From the NCBI GenBank assembly GCA_008638375.1, contig CM018052.1, positions 14,474,450 through 14,538,449 of the forward strand: DNA of 64,000 nt. The letters are read 5' to 3'. Below, in pieces: positions 46,201 through 56,030 of the stretch. The translations under genes and the position numbers were made by a program. Source of the stretch: Nyssa sinensis (taxonomy: Eukaryota > Streptophyta > Magnoliopsida > Cornales > Nyssaceae). Below the pieces are notes generated by a model. It saw only the letters and a program-made list of their open reading frames with translations, ran no database searches and was not told the DNA's origin. Position 1 is the first letter of the stretch. Each line of letters starts with the position of its first letter.

Positions 46201-46716
46201 TTCACAGAATGCATTTAATGCATTTCTGTGCCTTTAGCTGTTCATATATGTGTATATATATATATATCACATTGTACACCCACACACGCACCCGTAGCAC
46301 AACAGTGCACACACAACAATATATACATATTTAAATGTATCAGACATATACATATAATTTACTACACATACATACTTGCAATACAACACACATATCCTTA
46401 CTGACACACACATACACACGGCAATACACCCATCTTATACATGCACACACAACAATATATACATATTTAAATGTATCAGACATATACATATAATTTACTA
46501 CACATACATACTTGCAATACAACACACATATCCTTACTGACACACACATGCACACGGCAATACACCCATCTCATACATGCATACAGGCATTTAAACACAT
46601 GCACACATATAGTATATAATACTATACATATATACATGTATATACATACATATACAACACATCATACATGTATGCTACCCATGTCGTTCAACAAGAAGAA
46701 AATAATTAAATAAATA
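43238..46716 (-). repeat. LTR-G, 5' copy, 3' end deleted
   Basis: It is co-linear with 35619-38970. It has an extra AATTAATTAATTAATT run near 44878 and a tandem duplication of about 131 bp near 46308-46570 (ATATACATATTTAAATGTATC block twice). It stops within AATAATTAAATAAATA and joins LTR-F sequence at AAATGACCAAAATACCCC. Confidence 0.92.
46308..46570. repeat. 131-bp tandem duplication in LTR-G 5' copy
   Basis: The segment from GCACACACAACAATATATAC to CTTACTGACACACACAT occurs twice in a row here but once in the 3' copy (38695-38800). It therefore arose after insertion of gypsy-G. Confidence 0.85.
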
Positions 46717-46868
46717 AATGACCAAAATACCCCTAGTACCCTAAAAGCCAAATTTAAATCAGGGAAGGTCTAAATTGACTTTCTTTGACATCCTGGACTC
46801 AATAATGGTGGAATGAGGGTGGCGGTCGCGGTTCGGGATCCGCACAGGGTGGCTTTCGGGTCGTGACA
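46716..46868 (+). repeat. LTR-F, 3' copy, right part with two deletions
   Basis: 46716-46807 matches 31752-31843. About 5 bp of filler follow, then 46813-46868 matches 33797-33852 to the LTR end. Relative to the 5' LTR, about 1.5 kb and about 1.95 kb are missing. The outer target copy AAGAA after 46868 is preserved. Confidence 0.88.
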
Positions 46869-46873
46869 AAGAA

Positions 46874-47460
46874 AGTGATGAAGATGTTGCATTCATCACG
46901 CAAAATTCAAAATCTACCTAAGAAGGAAGTAACAAAACTAAAAGCAACAAAAAGGGGAACCAACTTGCTATAAACATCACAAGTCAGGACACATAAAGGT
47001 GGAATGACCCCAACTAAAAGAAGAAGGAAGAAGAAACAAAAAAAGGGAAATGATTGCTACTTGGGATGATTCGGAGAAAAAAATCAAGTGATCAAGGGGT
47101 AGCTAACTTTTGCCTTACGGCTTAAGAAAATGAGGTAATTTCTCATCTTGACGCAGCTCCTTCTTACGAGGAACTGCAAGATCCCCTTAAGGAATTACAT
47201 GAAGAGCTTAAAAATATCCTCTTTAAAAATAATGGTCTTAAGACTCATGTGATTTGCATATTTCAAATGATCAAAATGAGATTTTGAGAGGAGAGTAAGA
47301 TTCCTTGAGTTTAAAGAATAAGGATCTTGAAGAGGAAAATGCCTCTTTTAAAATGAAGGCGGATGATCTAAATTTTACTATTAAGAAATTTACTAAGGGA
47401 AGTGAAATTTTAAACAAAATCATCTCACAACAATGATGTGTTTTTAATAGAGCAGGTTTG
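46874..47460 (+). pseudogene. copia-C gag C-terminus, knuckle destroyed
   Basis: The gag frame resumes with SDEDVAFITQNSKST. At 46966-47007 the CCHC knuckle reads CYKHHKSGHIKVE-stop: the second Cys is His and the fourth Cys is a TGA stop. After it, Lys/Glu-rich and coiled-coil-like text (EELQDPLKELHEELKN, SEILN-type) extends to about 47440. Such a coiled-coil region between knuckle and protease is usual in Sirevirus gag. Stops and frame changes are frequent. Confidence 0.8.
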
Positions 47461-47679
47461 CGGTATAATGCTTATTCCAAACCAAAATCCTATAAAAAAT
47501 TCTTTGTCAAGGCCTCCAACTCAAGCATATCTACTATTGCACAATCTTCTTGAAAATTTAGAAAAGGCCTGAAAGAAAAGGAAATATGATTTGGGTTCCA
47601 AAATGAACACACTTACCCAAAAGGTCCCAATAAGGTTTGGGTACCAAAAGAAGTTACTTGAGTTATTTTTATACGTGTG

Positions 47680-47990
47680 CTTGAATTCCTCTTTAAGTTA
47701 AGGATAAACGGTTCCGTGATAGTAGATGCGGCACATGACTAGAGACAAATCCAAGTTCACATCTCTCACTGCAAAAGATGGTAGATATGTGAGTTTTGGA
47801 GATAACTCTAAAGGTAAAATCGTTGACATTGGAAGTATAGGTAAAAATTATTCATTATCTTTTGAGAATGTGCTTTTAGTTGATGGTTTAAAGCATAACA
47901 TCCTTAATATTAGTCAATTATGTGATAAAGGCTATTTTGTTATTTTTGAAGCCAATAAATGCCTTATTAAAGATGCATGCAACCATGATA
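47680..47990 (+). pseudogene. copia-C protease with DSG changed to DSR, truncated
   Basis: The active-site region WFRDSRC (47712-47729) corresponds to the copia W.LDSGC motif; the Gly after Asp-Ser is Arg. A frame change follows. The open piece 47726-47995 carries RHMTRDKSKFTSL, GYVSFGDN-like sequence and ENVLLVDGLKHNILNISQLC, which is the protease body and the start of the GAG-pre-integrase part. It ends at the LTR-E boundary, so integrase and RT are cut off. Confidence 0.85.
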
Positions 47991-48650
47991 TGTAACATCT
48001 GGACCCAATATTATTGAGTAATAATGTATAATAATAATAATAATAATAATAACAATAATTAGCAAGACTGAGCATAAATGAACGATGGAAAAATTGTTTG
48101 AAGTAATTTGACCATGAAATCAGAGACCTAAGGCACATGTGTGTCCCATAGACAAGTAAATTGAATAACAAGAGTAATTTTATGTTAACAAGAAGAAGTG
48201 TTGATCAATGATTTAATGCAAGAATAAGTCATGAAAATTAGTGCACAAATGCAATAAATCTAGAAGACCAGTGCTACTTAAATAAGGTACTTTAATCAAG
48301 GATAAAGGTAAAATTATAAAAATATTTTGAGAAACAAAATACAAGACTTAACATGACTATTAATCACCTAAAATACAATGTTAGACACACAAAAAAGAGG
48401 GAAAATAAGTAACTAAATTGGTGTTTACAATTGGTTGGAAACTAACTAAACAAGACTAGTAAACATAGAGTAGTTAGAACTAAGTACATATATTTATATG
48501 TATACAAGTACAATAATATAAATAAATATATATTGTAAAGAAATGATGTAAGAAATCAAATTGAAAAGGTCTTTGAAAAGAGAAGGATGAGGTGACATGG
48601 ACACCCAAGTCATCCAATCAAAATACATGCAAACCCTACCAACTAAGCTC

Positions 48651-48683
<33 letters not shown>

Positions 48684-49255
48684 TACATCAATATGTATTT
48701 TTATACAAAAGAGAACCTATTGTGCTTTGTCATTGTGCACCAGCCAAAATGCAATAGAGAGAGAGAGAGAGCGATAATGAGAATTGGTTCAACCATGGAA
48801 GTAATGCTCTATGCAAGGTCTGGGTTAGATAAGAAAGGAGTTACAACAGTTGAGGGGAAGCTCAAATAGGACATGCATAGTCTAGAAATTAGCTGCCACG
48901 AAGGTGAGTCAAACTTTCTCTCACTAGAATCTCACTGACTTCAAAATATCTCAATATTTGGTTTTATGAACTATTAGATTGCATGTATGTAATTAAAACT
49001 AAAAAAGGATGGAAATGGTACTGTTTAAGCTAAGAAAAATTTAGAAACAGTGTTGGCCGAAATAAGGTGAAAATGAATTTTCAACCTAACTTGAACAAAG
49101 CTTGAATCTAACTTCATGGCTCAAAAAAGCACTTAAAAAGGAGTTTATAACAACTTGAATCAGTTAGAACGACTGAAAAACCAATTAGAAACCTTAACTT
49201 ATAGTCGAGGTATGGGTAGATTGAATGAATGAACTTGGGTATGATTTGCTTTGTT
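47991..49255 (+). repeat. LTR-E, first part (gypsy LTR inserted in copia-C)
   Basis: It starts TGTAACATCTGGACCCAATA exactly where the copia-C protease frame stops. The layout matches LTR-F: (TA)n/(AC)n at 48649-48681, a GA run near 48755, and a splice-donor-like GAAGGTGAGTCAAAC near 48899. It is interrupted by LINE sequence near 49255. A (TAA)n run lies at 48030-48051. Confidence 0.72.
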
Positions 49256-49259
49256 TTAA

Positions 49260-50520
49260 CCCTCTAGGGTAGTTATGATATGGGATTAGCTTTAAAGTAT
49301 TTGGGAAAAATATTCACTGATCAGGAAAATGCAAGGTTGATTGCTCTGGTATGTATGGAGGAGATTGAAGCAACTATAAGGTAGATTCTTGATTTTAAAG
49401 CACCCGGTCCAGATGGGCTGCTAGGCTTGTTTTATAAGAAATTTTAGTATATTGTGGCCAAATCTATACAAGGCATGTGTATTGAGTTTTTCAACTTAAT
49501 ATTTTATGTCATGACTTAAACAATACCTATTTGGTTATGGTGCCAAAAATTGATTGTTTGGAAAGGACAAGTCAATTCAGTCCTATCAGTTTATGTAATT
49601 TGAGTTATAAGATTATGTCTAGAACCTTGGTTAATAAAATGAAGTCTCTTATGCCTAAGATTATTTCTTATAATCAAAGTGCTTTTGTCAAAGGTCAATA
49701 AATAGTTTACAATATTTTGATTGCTCATGAGATAAATCATTCTTTTAAGATGGGAAAAGGAAAAATGGGTTGGATGAGTATAAAAATTGATTTAGAAAAA
49801 GCTTATAATATGATTGCATGGGATTCTATTACGCAAGTTATGAAAAAAAAATTAGGATTTCATGAGATATTTATAAATTGGATTTATGTATGTATTTCAT
49901 CGGTTTCATTTCAACTACTAGTTAATGGAAGTCCTTCTAAGGAATTTAAGTTTACTAGGGGTATTAGACAGGGTGACCCATTATCACCTTACCTATTTAT
50001 TATGTGTATGTAAAGTTTAACTAACTTGTTGGAGTTTGAAATAAAAAAAAACAAAGGAAAAGAAATATGGGGATGAAGATAGGAAAATTAACTAAACCTA
50101 TTAGTCATTTCTTATTTGTTGACAATTGTTTAATTTTTGGTAAAACATTTAAATATGCATGTGAAAGAATTAAGAGGATAATTGATATTTTTGGTAGGAC
50201 ATCAGGACAACTAGTTAATTTCCACAAGTTGACTGTGTGTTTCAAAAAAGGAAATGATTAAGCAATTTATGGGGTTTCGTGGTGAAGGTCACTTGGAGAA
50301 ATATCTTGGTACGCCATGGATTGATTCAAAAAGGAAACGAGATTATTTTAGGGGAATTGTTGAGCGCATAGGAAACCGAATGCAAGGATGGATGGCTAAA
50401 ACTTTATCTAGAGCAGGAGGAGAGGTATTGATTAAATCAGTGTCATCCTCGATAGCATAACATAACATGAATTGCTATTTGATACCGAAAGCACTAATAG
50501 AGGAAATAGATAAATTATAA
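49260..50520 (+). pseudogene. LINE reverse transcriptase, catalytic FADD changed to FVDN
   Basis: The frames carry LINE RT signatures: DFKAPGPDGLLGLFYKK (49393-49440), FSPISLCNLSYKIMS-like (49570-49615), SAFVKGQ (49679-49700), IDLEKAYNMIAWD (49787-49826) and GIRQGDPLSPYLF (49960-49999). The catalytic box, normally FADD, is FVDN at 50115-50126, so one of the two aspartates is Asn. The thumb continues (VNFHKLTVCF, EKYLGTPW). The endonuclease that should precede RT is absent, which fits 5' truncation on insertion. Several stops are present. Confidence 0.88.
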
Positions 50521-51500
50521 TGGAACTTTTTTATAAAGAAGGAGCTGTGATAAAAGAGGATTAAATTGGGTTAAGTGGAATGATGTGTGTTTGGAAAGAA
50601 GAAGAGGGGGTTAGGGATCCGAAGTGCTATTGGTATTAATATGGCTGCCATGGCCAAATAAGGATGGAGAATTCTAACAAAATCTTAAGAAGGATGATTT
50701 CTTTAGTGTCAAAGTCAGAAGGAATGATTTATGGGTTTGGAAAAACATTCTAACAGCAAGAGGAATTCTTAGTGAAGGTATTAGATGGATTAGAAGAAAT
50801 GGTGATAAAATTTATTTTTGGACGAACAAGTGGATTATGGACAAAGTGTTATATCAATGTATGCCTGAAGATGCTTTAATGGAAATAAATTGGAACTTAA
50901 AAGGGAAAGAGTGCATTTTGGAGAACAAACAATGGAATGAGACTAAGATCAGAAATCTAGTGAGAGCTGAATTGGGGAATATGATTACTAGTATACCGAT
51001 TCCTAGGACTAAGGTAGAGGATACTATGTGTTGGGGGTTAGAAAATAGAAGCTTGTTTTCTCAAAAGTCTGCAATGAGGTTAGCTAGAGATTTGAGATGT
51101 GGTGAGAGATGTAGTAGGTGGTCTCAGAATAATGCGGTGTTTGATTGGTGCTAGAAACTGAAATATGCCCTAAAAATTTGGTCTTTCTTGTGGTTGCTCT
51201 TAAGGAAGAGTGTCCCATATAAGGACTTACTAAATAAAAGAGGGATTCATGTTGAAAATTTCTATGATCTATGCCCTAATAAGGTTTAGGACATGCATCA
51301 TCTTGTTGCATTGTAAAGCTACTAAATATGTTTGGAGACTAATTGTGGATGGTTGTCCAATGCCATCTAGTGATGATAGTGATATTGTGAAATGGCTTAG
51401 GAAAATTAAAAGATCGAACAAGGTCCATGGGGATGTTGGGGAAAAAGTGGTTAATATTCTTTGGCAAATTTGGTGTTATCGTAAGGATAGAATATTTTGA
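50521..51500 (+). pseudogene. LINE post-RT region with zf-RVT-like domain
   Basis: This stretch links RT and RNase H in plant LINEs. Recognisable pieces are KWNDVCLERRRGG-like (50570-50610), WIRRNGDKIYFWTNKWI (50785-50835) and WGLENRSLFSQKSAMRLAR (51030-51085). A zf-RVT-like part follows (FLWLLLRKSVPYKDLLNKRGI..., then HLVAL-like and ATKYVWRLI at 51310-51340). Stops near 51155 and frame changes break it. Confidence 0.75.
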
Positions 51501-51619
51501 AAAGAAAGGTTTAATCCTTTCAAAATTATTGAAAAATCAACCATTAGTTTTCAACAATATAGAGCAATTAATAGTTGGCTTGACACAAGATGTGTTAGGA
51601 TAGGAAGGAGTGAGAGGAT

Positions 51620-52190
51620 GAGGTTTGTTAGATGGACACTGCCCATTTGGCAGTAAGAAGTTGAACTTTGATAGATCTAGGAAGAGACATATTAGTTTAG
51701 GTGAGATGGGGGTCATTGTTAGGAATGCACAAGGTAATATTTGTTGGGCATTATCTAGTTGGTATAAGGGGAGTTTTTCAGTTGTTTAATCAGAAGCTTT
51801 AGCTTTAAGGGAAGGTTTGCTAAAAATAAATCCACAAGATGGTGCAAGTTTTGAAATTGAGGGGGATTCAAAGATTGTTATAAATAGTTTGTTGGGTAAA
51901 CAAGGATGTTCTTGGAAAGTTTGGAATATTATAAGGGATTGTGTTAATATTATTAGGGGAAAAGGATTAAGTATTAATAGGAAGCATATTTATTGTGAAG
52001 CCAATATTGTAGCAAATTAGTTAGCAAGGAAGGTGCATTAGTGGAAAAATAAAGTGGCTTAGTTAAATAGATTTCTGAAAGAATTATGGTATATTGTAGT
52101 TGATGACATAAGGGGAAGAATGTCAGAGAGGATGGTCTAGTTTATACCAAAAAAAAAGGGAAATTGTTCCCTAGTGTCTTAGGGTGAAAA
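51620..52190 (+). pseudogene. LINE C-terminal RNase H and 3' end
   Basis: RVT_3-type RNase H words include LNFDRSRKRHISLGEMGVIV and NAQGNICWALSSWYKG (51660-51780), then SEALALREGLLKI (51790-51830), FEIEGDSKIVINSL (51850-51890) and KHIYCEANIVAN (51982-52017). The EAxAL and EGDS motifs hold conserved acidic residues. The expected Asp in the last motif (ANxxAD) is not evident. Coding sequence fades near 52140. An A-run and GAAAATGAAAAAAGAA follow, perhaps the 3' tail. No target duplication was confirmed. Confidence 0.78.
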
Positions 52191-52194
52191 TGAA

Positions 52195-54581
52195 AAAAGA
52201 ATGGTGTGAAAAATGGGTCAGAAACACAACGGAATAGGAATTGAAAATTGTCATCGAAAAGTCGGGGCTCGCTAGAGAGATCCTTATAAGTCATTGTTTG
52301 ACGGCCAAGAGCTGATTCAATCTCCGATTTGGCATCGGAATATGAAAACTAAGAAGAAAATGGTTTAAAAATAATTTGAGTCGTCACCAAAAAACCACTG
52401 TCACTAGAGAAGGATTGGTGCTGGTGAAAACACTAATTAACTGGTCAATGACTGATCGGGTTAATTAATGGATGGGTTGGGTCTCGAACGGGTTCGAGTC
52501 CATCCACGTAACGAAACAAATTTAAATGTCAAGTGACATGACGTTGTCTTGATGATGCCATGATGACGCAATGCTGACTTGTTAAATTGGACCAGACTGG
52601 TCAGTTCTCTGTCACTTTAGGCTGGTTCACTTTAAATAATGTTAAACTGGTTGGTTTTTAGGGTCTTCAGACTAGTTCTCTGTTTAGATGGCCAAATTAG
52701 TGCCTTGGAGCCTGGTTTTTAGGGCCTAAGAAAATAATCAAAATTTATTTTAAATGCCCTTAGATAAATAGATAAAATTACTATTTTACACCTGGACCTA
52801 GAACATTGTAACGAAGGCTAATTGAAATGCAAGAAGAGGCATTTCCAACATTTTTTGGCATTGTAGACTAAATGGGAGAGTCCGATTTAGGAGAATGGAC
52901 CCCAAAATATATGAATAGATAAATTGGACTAATTGAAAATGAGCCCTAAATATTTAATTAAGTTACCAAATGAACCCCAATGACCGCGAGGATGCCTAGC
53001 CTAAGGTTTTTCTACATTCCGGACTCAATAGTGGTGGGTTTTGTCAAATGAGGTACCAAAAATACATATACGTAAAATGTGTAATTCTCAAACCGCTATT
53101 AATGATATACGGGCTACTAGATTGACTGGGAAAATATAGAAAAGGGGCATACCTAACATTGTTGGATGCTCCGAACCTAATAGTGAGGTCTAATTGAGCA
53201 CTCGATAACCCAAAGATGGTCCCACATAAAAATATAAAATTATAAAAATGCCCCTAGACCTAAGATAAGCTTCATTAAGGTTAATTAAGATTTGGAAAAT
53301 GCTAATTTTGGTATCTTCGACATTTTAGAGCCAAAGGTAATGATAGTTTGGGAAAAATGGAACACCAAAACGATTTATAAAATGACAAATACGTCCCTAA
53401 GACATAATAAAGTTGTTAGAAGAGTATAAAGGTTAGAAGGACCTATGTCAAAGTATAAAGGATCCCCTGGACTAAAAAATAGAGTCAGTTTAGGCTAACA
53501 ACATGCTGAACTACATGTGACATAAAAGGATAAATTACCAAAATGCCCCTAAGGGCCAAAGTAGGCCACTAGATGTACTAAGAAGCACTAGGAACCCTAA
53601 TTAGAGATTTTAGGAAATCTTAAATTATAAGACTAAGATAAAAAAGAACTAAGCATCTTGTAAGAAGACACTTTAAGCTGAGATAAGCACTAATAGAGTA
53701 TCAATGTGTGTTAATCTATGATTTAAGGTCATCAACAAGGACATGTAAATGAGTTGACTGGTAAAGCAAGTCTGTAAGCACATATCTATGGATTCTGGAC
53801 CACATGTGAGTGACCTTGTATGTTGGACTGGCACTATTTATATCTGATGTATTTCAAATTACTGATTTATTTGGAAAATGTACTATTTGTTAATAACTCT
53901 GTATCTCTTATCTGATTTGCAAAAAGTCCATTCTGTTCGAAAAGCCTGATTTATTTCTTAACTCTACTACATGCTTTGAAATATTTGAATAACCAAATTA
54001 TTTATATTTACTAAATTTGATTCTATGTGCTAGGCCTTTGTAAGCTAAGAGTTCTAAATTTCAAGTGTCATTTGTGCCGTATATGTCTGTTTTATACTGT
54101 TTGATATGGTGAATAAGTTTAGTAGGCCAAAATTCTCATGAATTATTATAACTATCATTTTTCATGATACTACTGATATGTTTGTCTACTCTGTTCGGAA
54201 CTTTTCTAACTGAACTATTTTGATTTGTATTTCTCTAATTTTGAACTATTCTATTTTGAATCTATCTGATTTATTCTTTTTTGAGTCTATCCGTTTTACT
54301 ATATTTTAAAGCTGTCTTGATCTAAACTACTTTAATTTAGAACTGCTATATTTTGAATCTGATCTATCTTGAATTACAAAATTTTTTGCCATATCTTTAT
54401 AAAGAATATCTCTATTTTGAATACTGTTTGAAGCATATTGATAAATGCCATCTTTTCAATTAATGTTTTTTAGGTGCTATCCATGAAAATAATTTTGGGT
54501 TTTCCTAAAACCCAAGACAAGGCGCCAGTGTTACTCATGAGCTTTTAACAAAGTAGACATGGGTTCATCTATATATATTTC
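52195..54581 (+). repeat. LTR-E, second part, truncated by copia-D
   Basis: After the LINE, LTR-F-like blocks resume in order: GATGATGCCATGATGAC and CTGGTTCACTTTAAA (52540-52640, compare 31330-31415), the ATTCCGGACTCAATAGTGG module (53017, compare 31827) and CCCAAGACAAGGCGCCAGTGTTACTC (54512-54537, compare 33360). The last 460 bp or so of an LTR-F-like copy are missing where copia-D begins. Confidence 0.68.
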
Positions 54582-55974
54582 TGTTAGGTCTAATTATCGA
54601 TGTGTTGCCTAATCTGTGATGACAAAACTGTCATTGAGTTGTAAAGTTCACTAAGCCATTGAATCTAATGTGTTCAAGCCTTGTGCTCACTTCAGTCAAG
54701 TCTGTAACAAATCAAAAGCATATCATATTCAGAGTTGACTCATTCAATGATCACATGGTTAGGTTTGGTAAGTGGTTGGTGACTTTGGACTTGATCTATC
54801 TCACACACACACACTCATGCATCAAAATTATTTTCATCAATTTAAAGTGTTAATGTGTTATGTGTGAGTTGATGAATAAATAATAATGGCTCATTTGGAC
54901 TTGTTTTCATTTCAAATTATTTTGCAAGTGGGCTATTATACTTCATTGTTCAAAACTGGACAAATTAGGGCTTTTGCAATGTGTTCGTTCGAATGAACCA
55001 CAGGTTCATTCCCATGAATTTAATAGTGTACTCTTCATATAACTTAACAACTTATTCATCCAATATTGGTTCGAGCAAAAATTCCAGTGACCTACTCGTG
55101 GGATCTTGGTTCGAACGAATAAGCCGATGAATTTTCCAGTAGCTTTTGAAAATACATTTGTTTGATAATTCATTCAAATGAACTATTTTTCTTGCAAACG
55201 AATATACAATTGGGCGAACGATTGTCGCGATAGTCAGTTTCCATCTATGATTCAAACTATCATTTTTGGGTTTTAAAAACCTTAGCATATAAGGATTTGA
55301 TGATGATTTTTCAAATGGGACTTTCAACAATTTCATAGTGTTGTCTATACATAATCCAAGTGGTTTGCTTTATTCATATAATTTTAATAGATTAAATCCT
55401 TTCCCAAAGAACCTTGAATTATATCTTTCATATCATTCTTGGAGTGCAAGCTTATGGAGTTCAAGTTTGTGCAATCAGATGAGTTCGAGATTGCATCGAG
55501 TTTGTAATTGTGCTTAGGCTTGCCATTTTGGATTTTGAAATAGAGGATTCACATAGAGAAGTGCTTAAGTATTCGAGTTTGAGAACATTTAGATTGTTAA
55601 TAAGGCTAGAGGCATTAATTCATAGTTGTACAGAGTTTGTAATCATCAAAACTCTTCTAGTCGATTCACATATAGGTTAGTGCCCTGGGATTTTCTACCA
55701 TTGATTTGTGGCGGTTTCCTTGTTAACAAATTTTGTGCACAGTCTCTACTTTTTTACTATTACATTATTAATAATTGCTATAGTGAACTGTTGCATGCCA
55801 CTAAGTTAGATTGCACCAATTAGAACCTTAATCCTTACATAATCAAAGTGACAATATTTATCATTCATTGTTGGATTAACATTTGGAAAGGAAATTTTAT
55901 TTTTGTGAACTACACTTATTCACCCCCCCCTCTAGGTCTATTCCTTGATATCTAGACATATATTGGTCCTCTCA
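54582..55974 (+). repeat. LTR-D (5' LTR of copia-D), about 1.39 kb
   Basis: The start TGTTAGGTCTAATTATCG is inferred from where LTR-E homology stops and from length similar to LTR-C. The end GGTCCTCTCA is fixed by the adjoining PBS. Its middle (54978-55235) holds about eight TTCGAACGAA-like palindromic motifs. Confidence 0.65.
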
Positions 55975-55977
55975 AAG

Positions 55978-55988
55978 TGGTATTAGAG
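55978..55988 (+). promoter_or_regulatory. copia-D primer-binding site
   Basis: TGGTATTAGAG differs by one base from the initiator tRNA-Met complement and sits 3 nt after the LTR. Confidence 0.85.
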
Positions 55989-56030
55989 TAAAAATCTTAG
56001 GCATTAGATTGATCCTAATGCTTGTCTAGA

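Larger units (their letters stand above)
35619..46716 (-). mobile_element. gypsy-G: minus-strand Ty3/gypsy derivative nested in LTR-F
   Basis: Left LTR 35619-39010 and right LTR 43238-about 46716 share the start TGTCACGCCCCRAATTCCCGC and long near-identical stretches; I count five substitutions in the first 155 bp or so. PBS (43221-43234) and PPT (39011-39023) place the element on the minus strand. The 4.2 kb interior keeps only the integrase tail and scraps of pol at its 3' end, so it is non-autonomous. The right LTR lacks its last roughly 60 bp because of a deletion that also removed LTR-F sequence. Confidence 0.9.
29779..46868 (+). mobile_element. gypsy-F: LARD-like element with 4.07 kb LTR and about 1.27 kb interior
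   Basis: The 5' LTR (29779-33852) and 3' LTR (35118-35618 plus 46716-46868) both begin TGTAATACCCCGACCCAAAAAT and end in CGGGTCGTGACA. The target duplication AAGAA flanks the whole at 29774-29778 and 46869-46873. Between PBS (33856) and PPT (35103) lie only 1.27 kb, holding a hairpin-repeat leader and a scrap of gag. All other gag-pol sequence is missing, so it needs proteins from another element. Gypsy-G is nested in its 3' LTR, which has also lost sequence by two deletions. Confidence 0.9.
27528..47990 (+). mobile_element. copia-C: Sirevirus-like Ty1/copia element, split by gypsy-F and cut by LTR-E
   Basis: Components on the plus strand are the 5' LTR (27528-28969), PBS (28972), gag (29027-29773), an interruption by gypsy-F (29774-46873), then gag C-terminus and protease (46874-47990), then a break by LTR-E. 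The gag frame continues across the gypsy-F insertion once one AAGAA copy is removed, apart from a one-base shift in the A-run near 29757-29767. The integrase, RT, RNase H and 3' LTR of this copy are not in the window. The LTR end (TATTCACCCTCTCTAGGGTA) is the pattern usual for Sireviruses. Confidence 0.85.

Noticed and set aside
55052..55336. 94-codon open frame on the minus strand
   Set aside because: Falls in the TTCGAA palindrome array of LTR-D; no motif.
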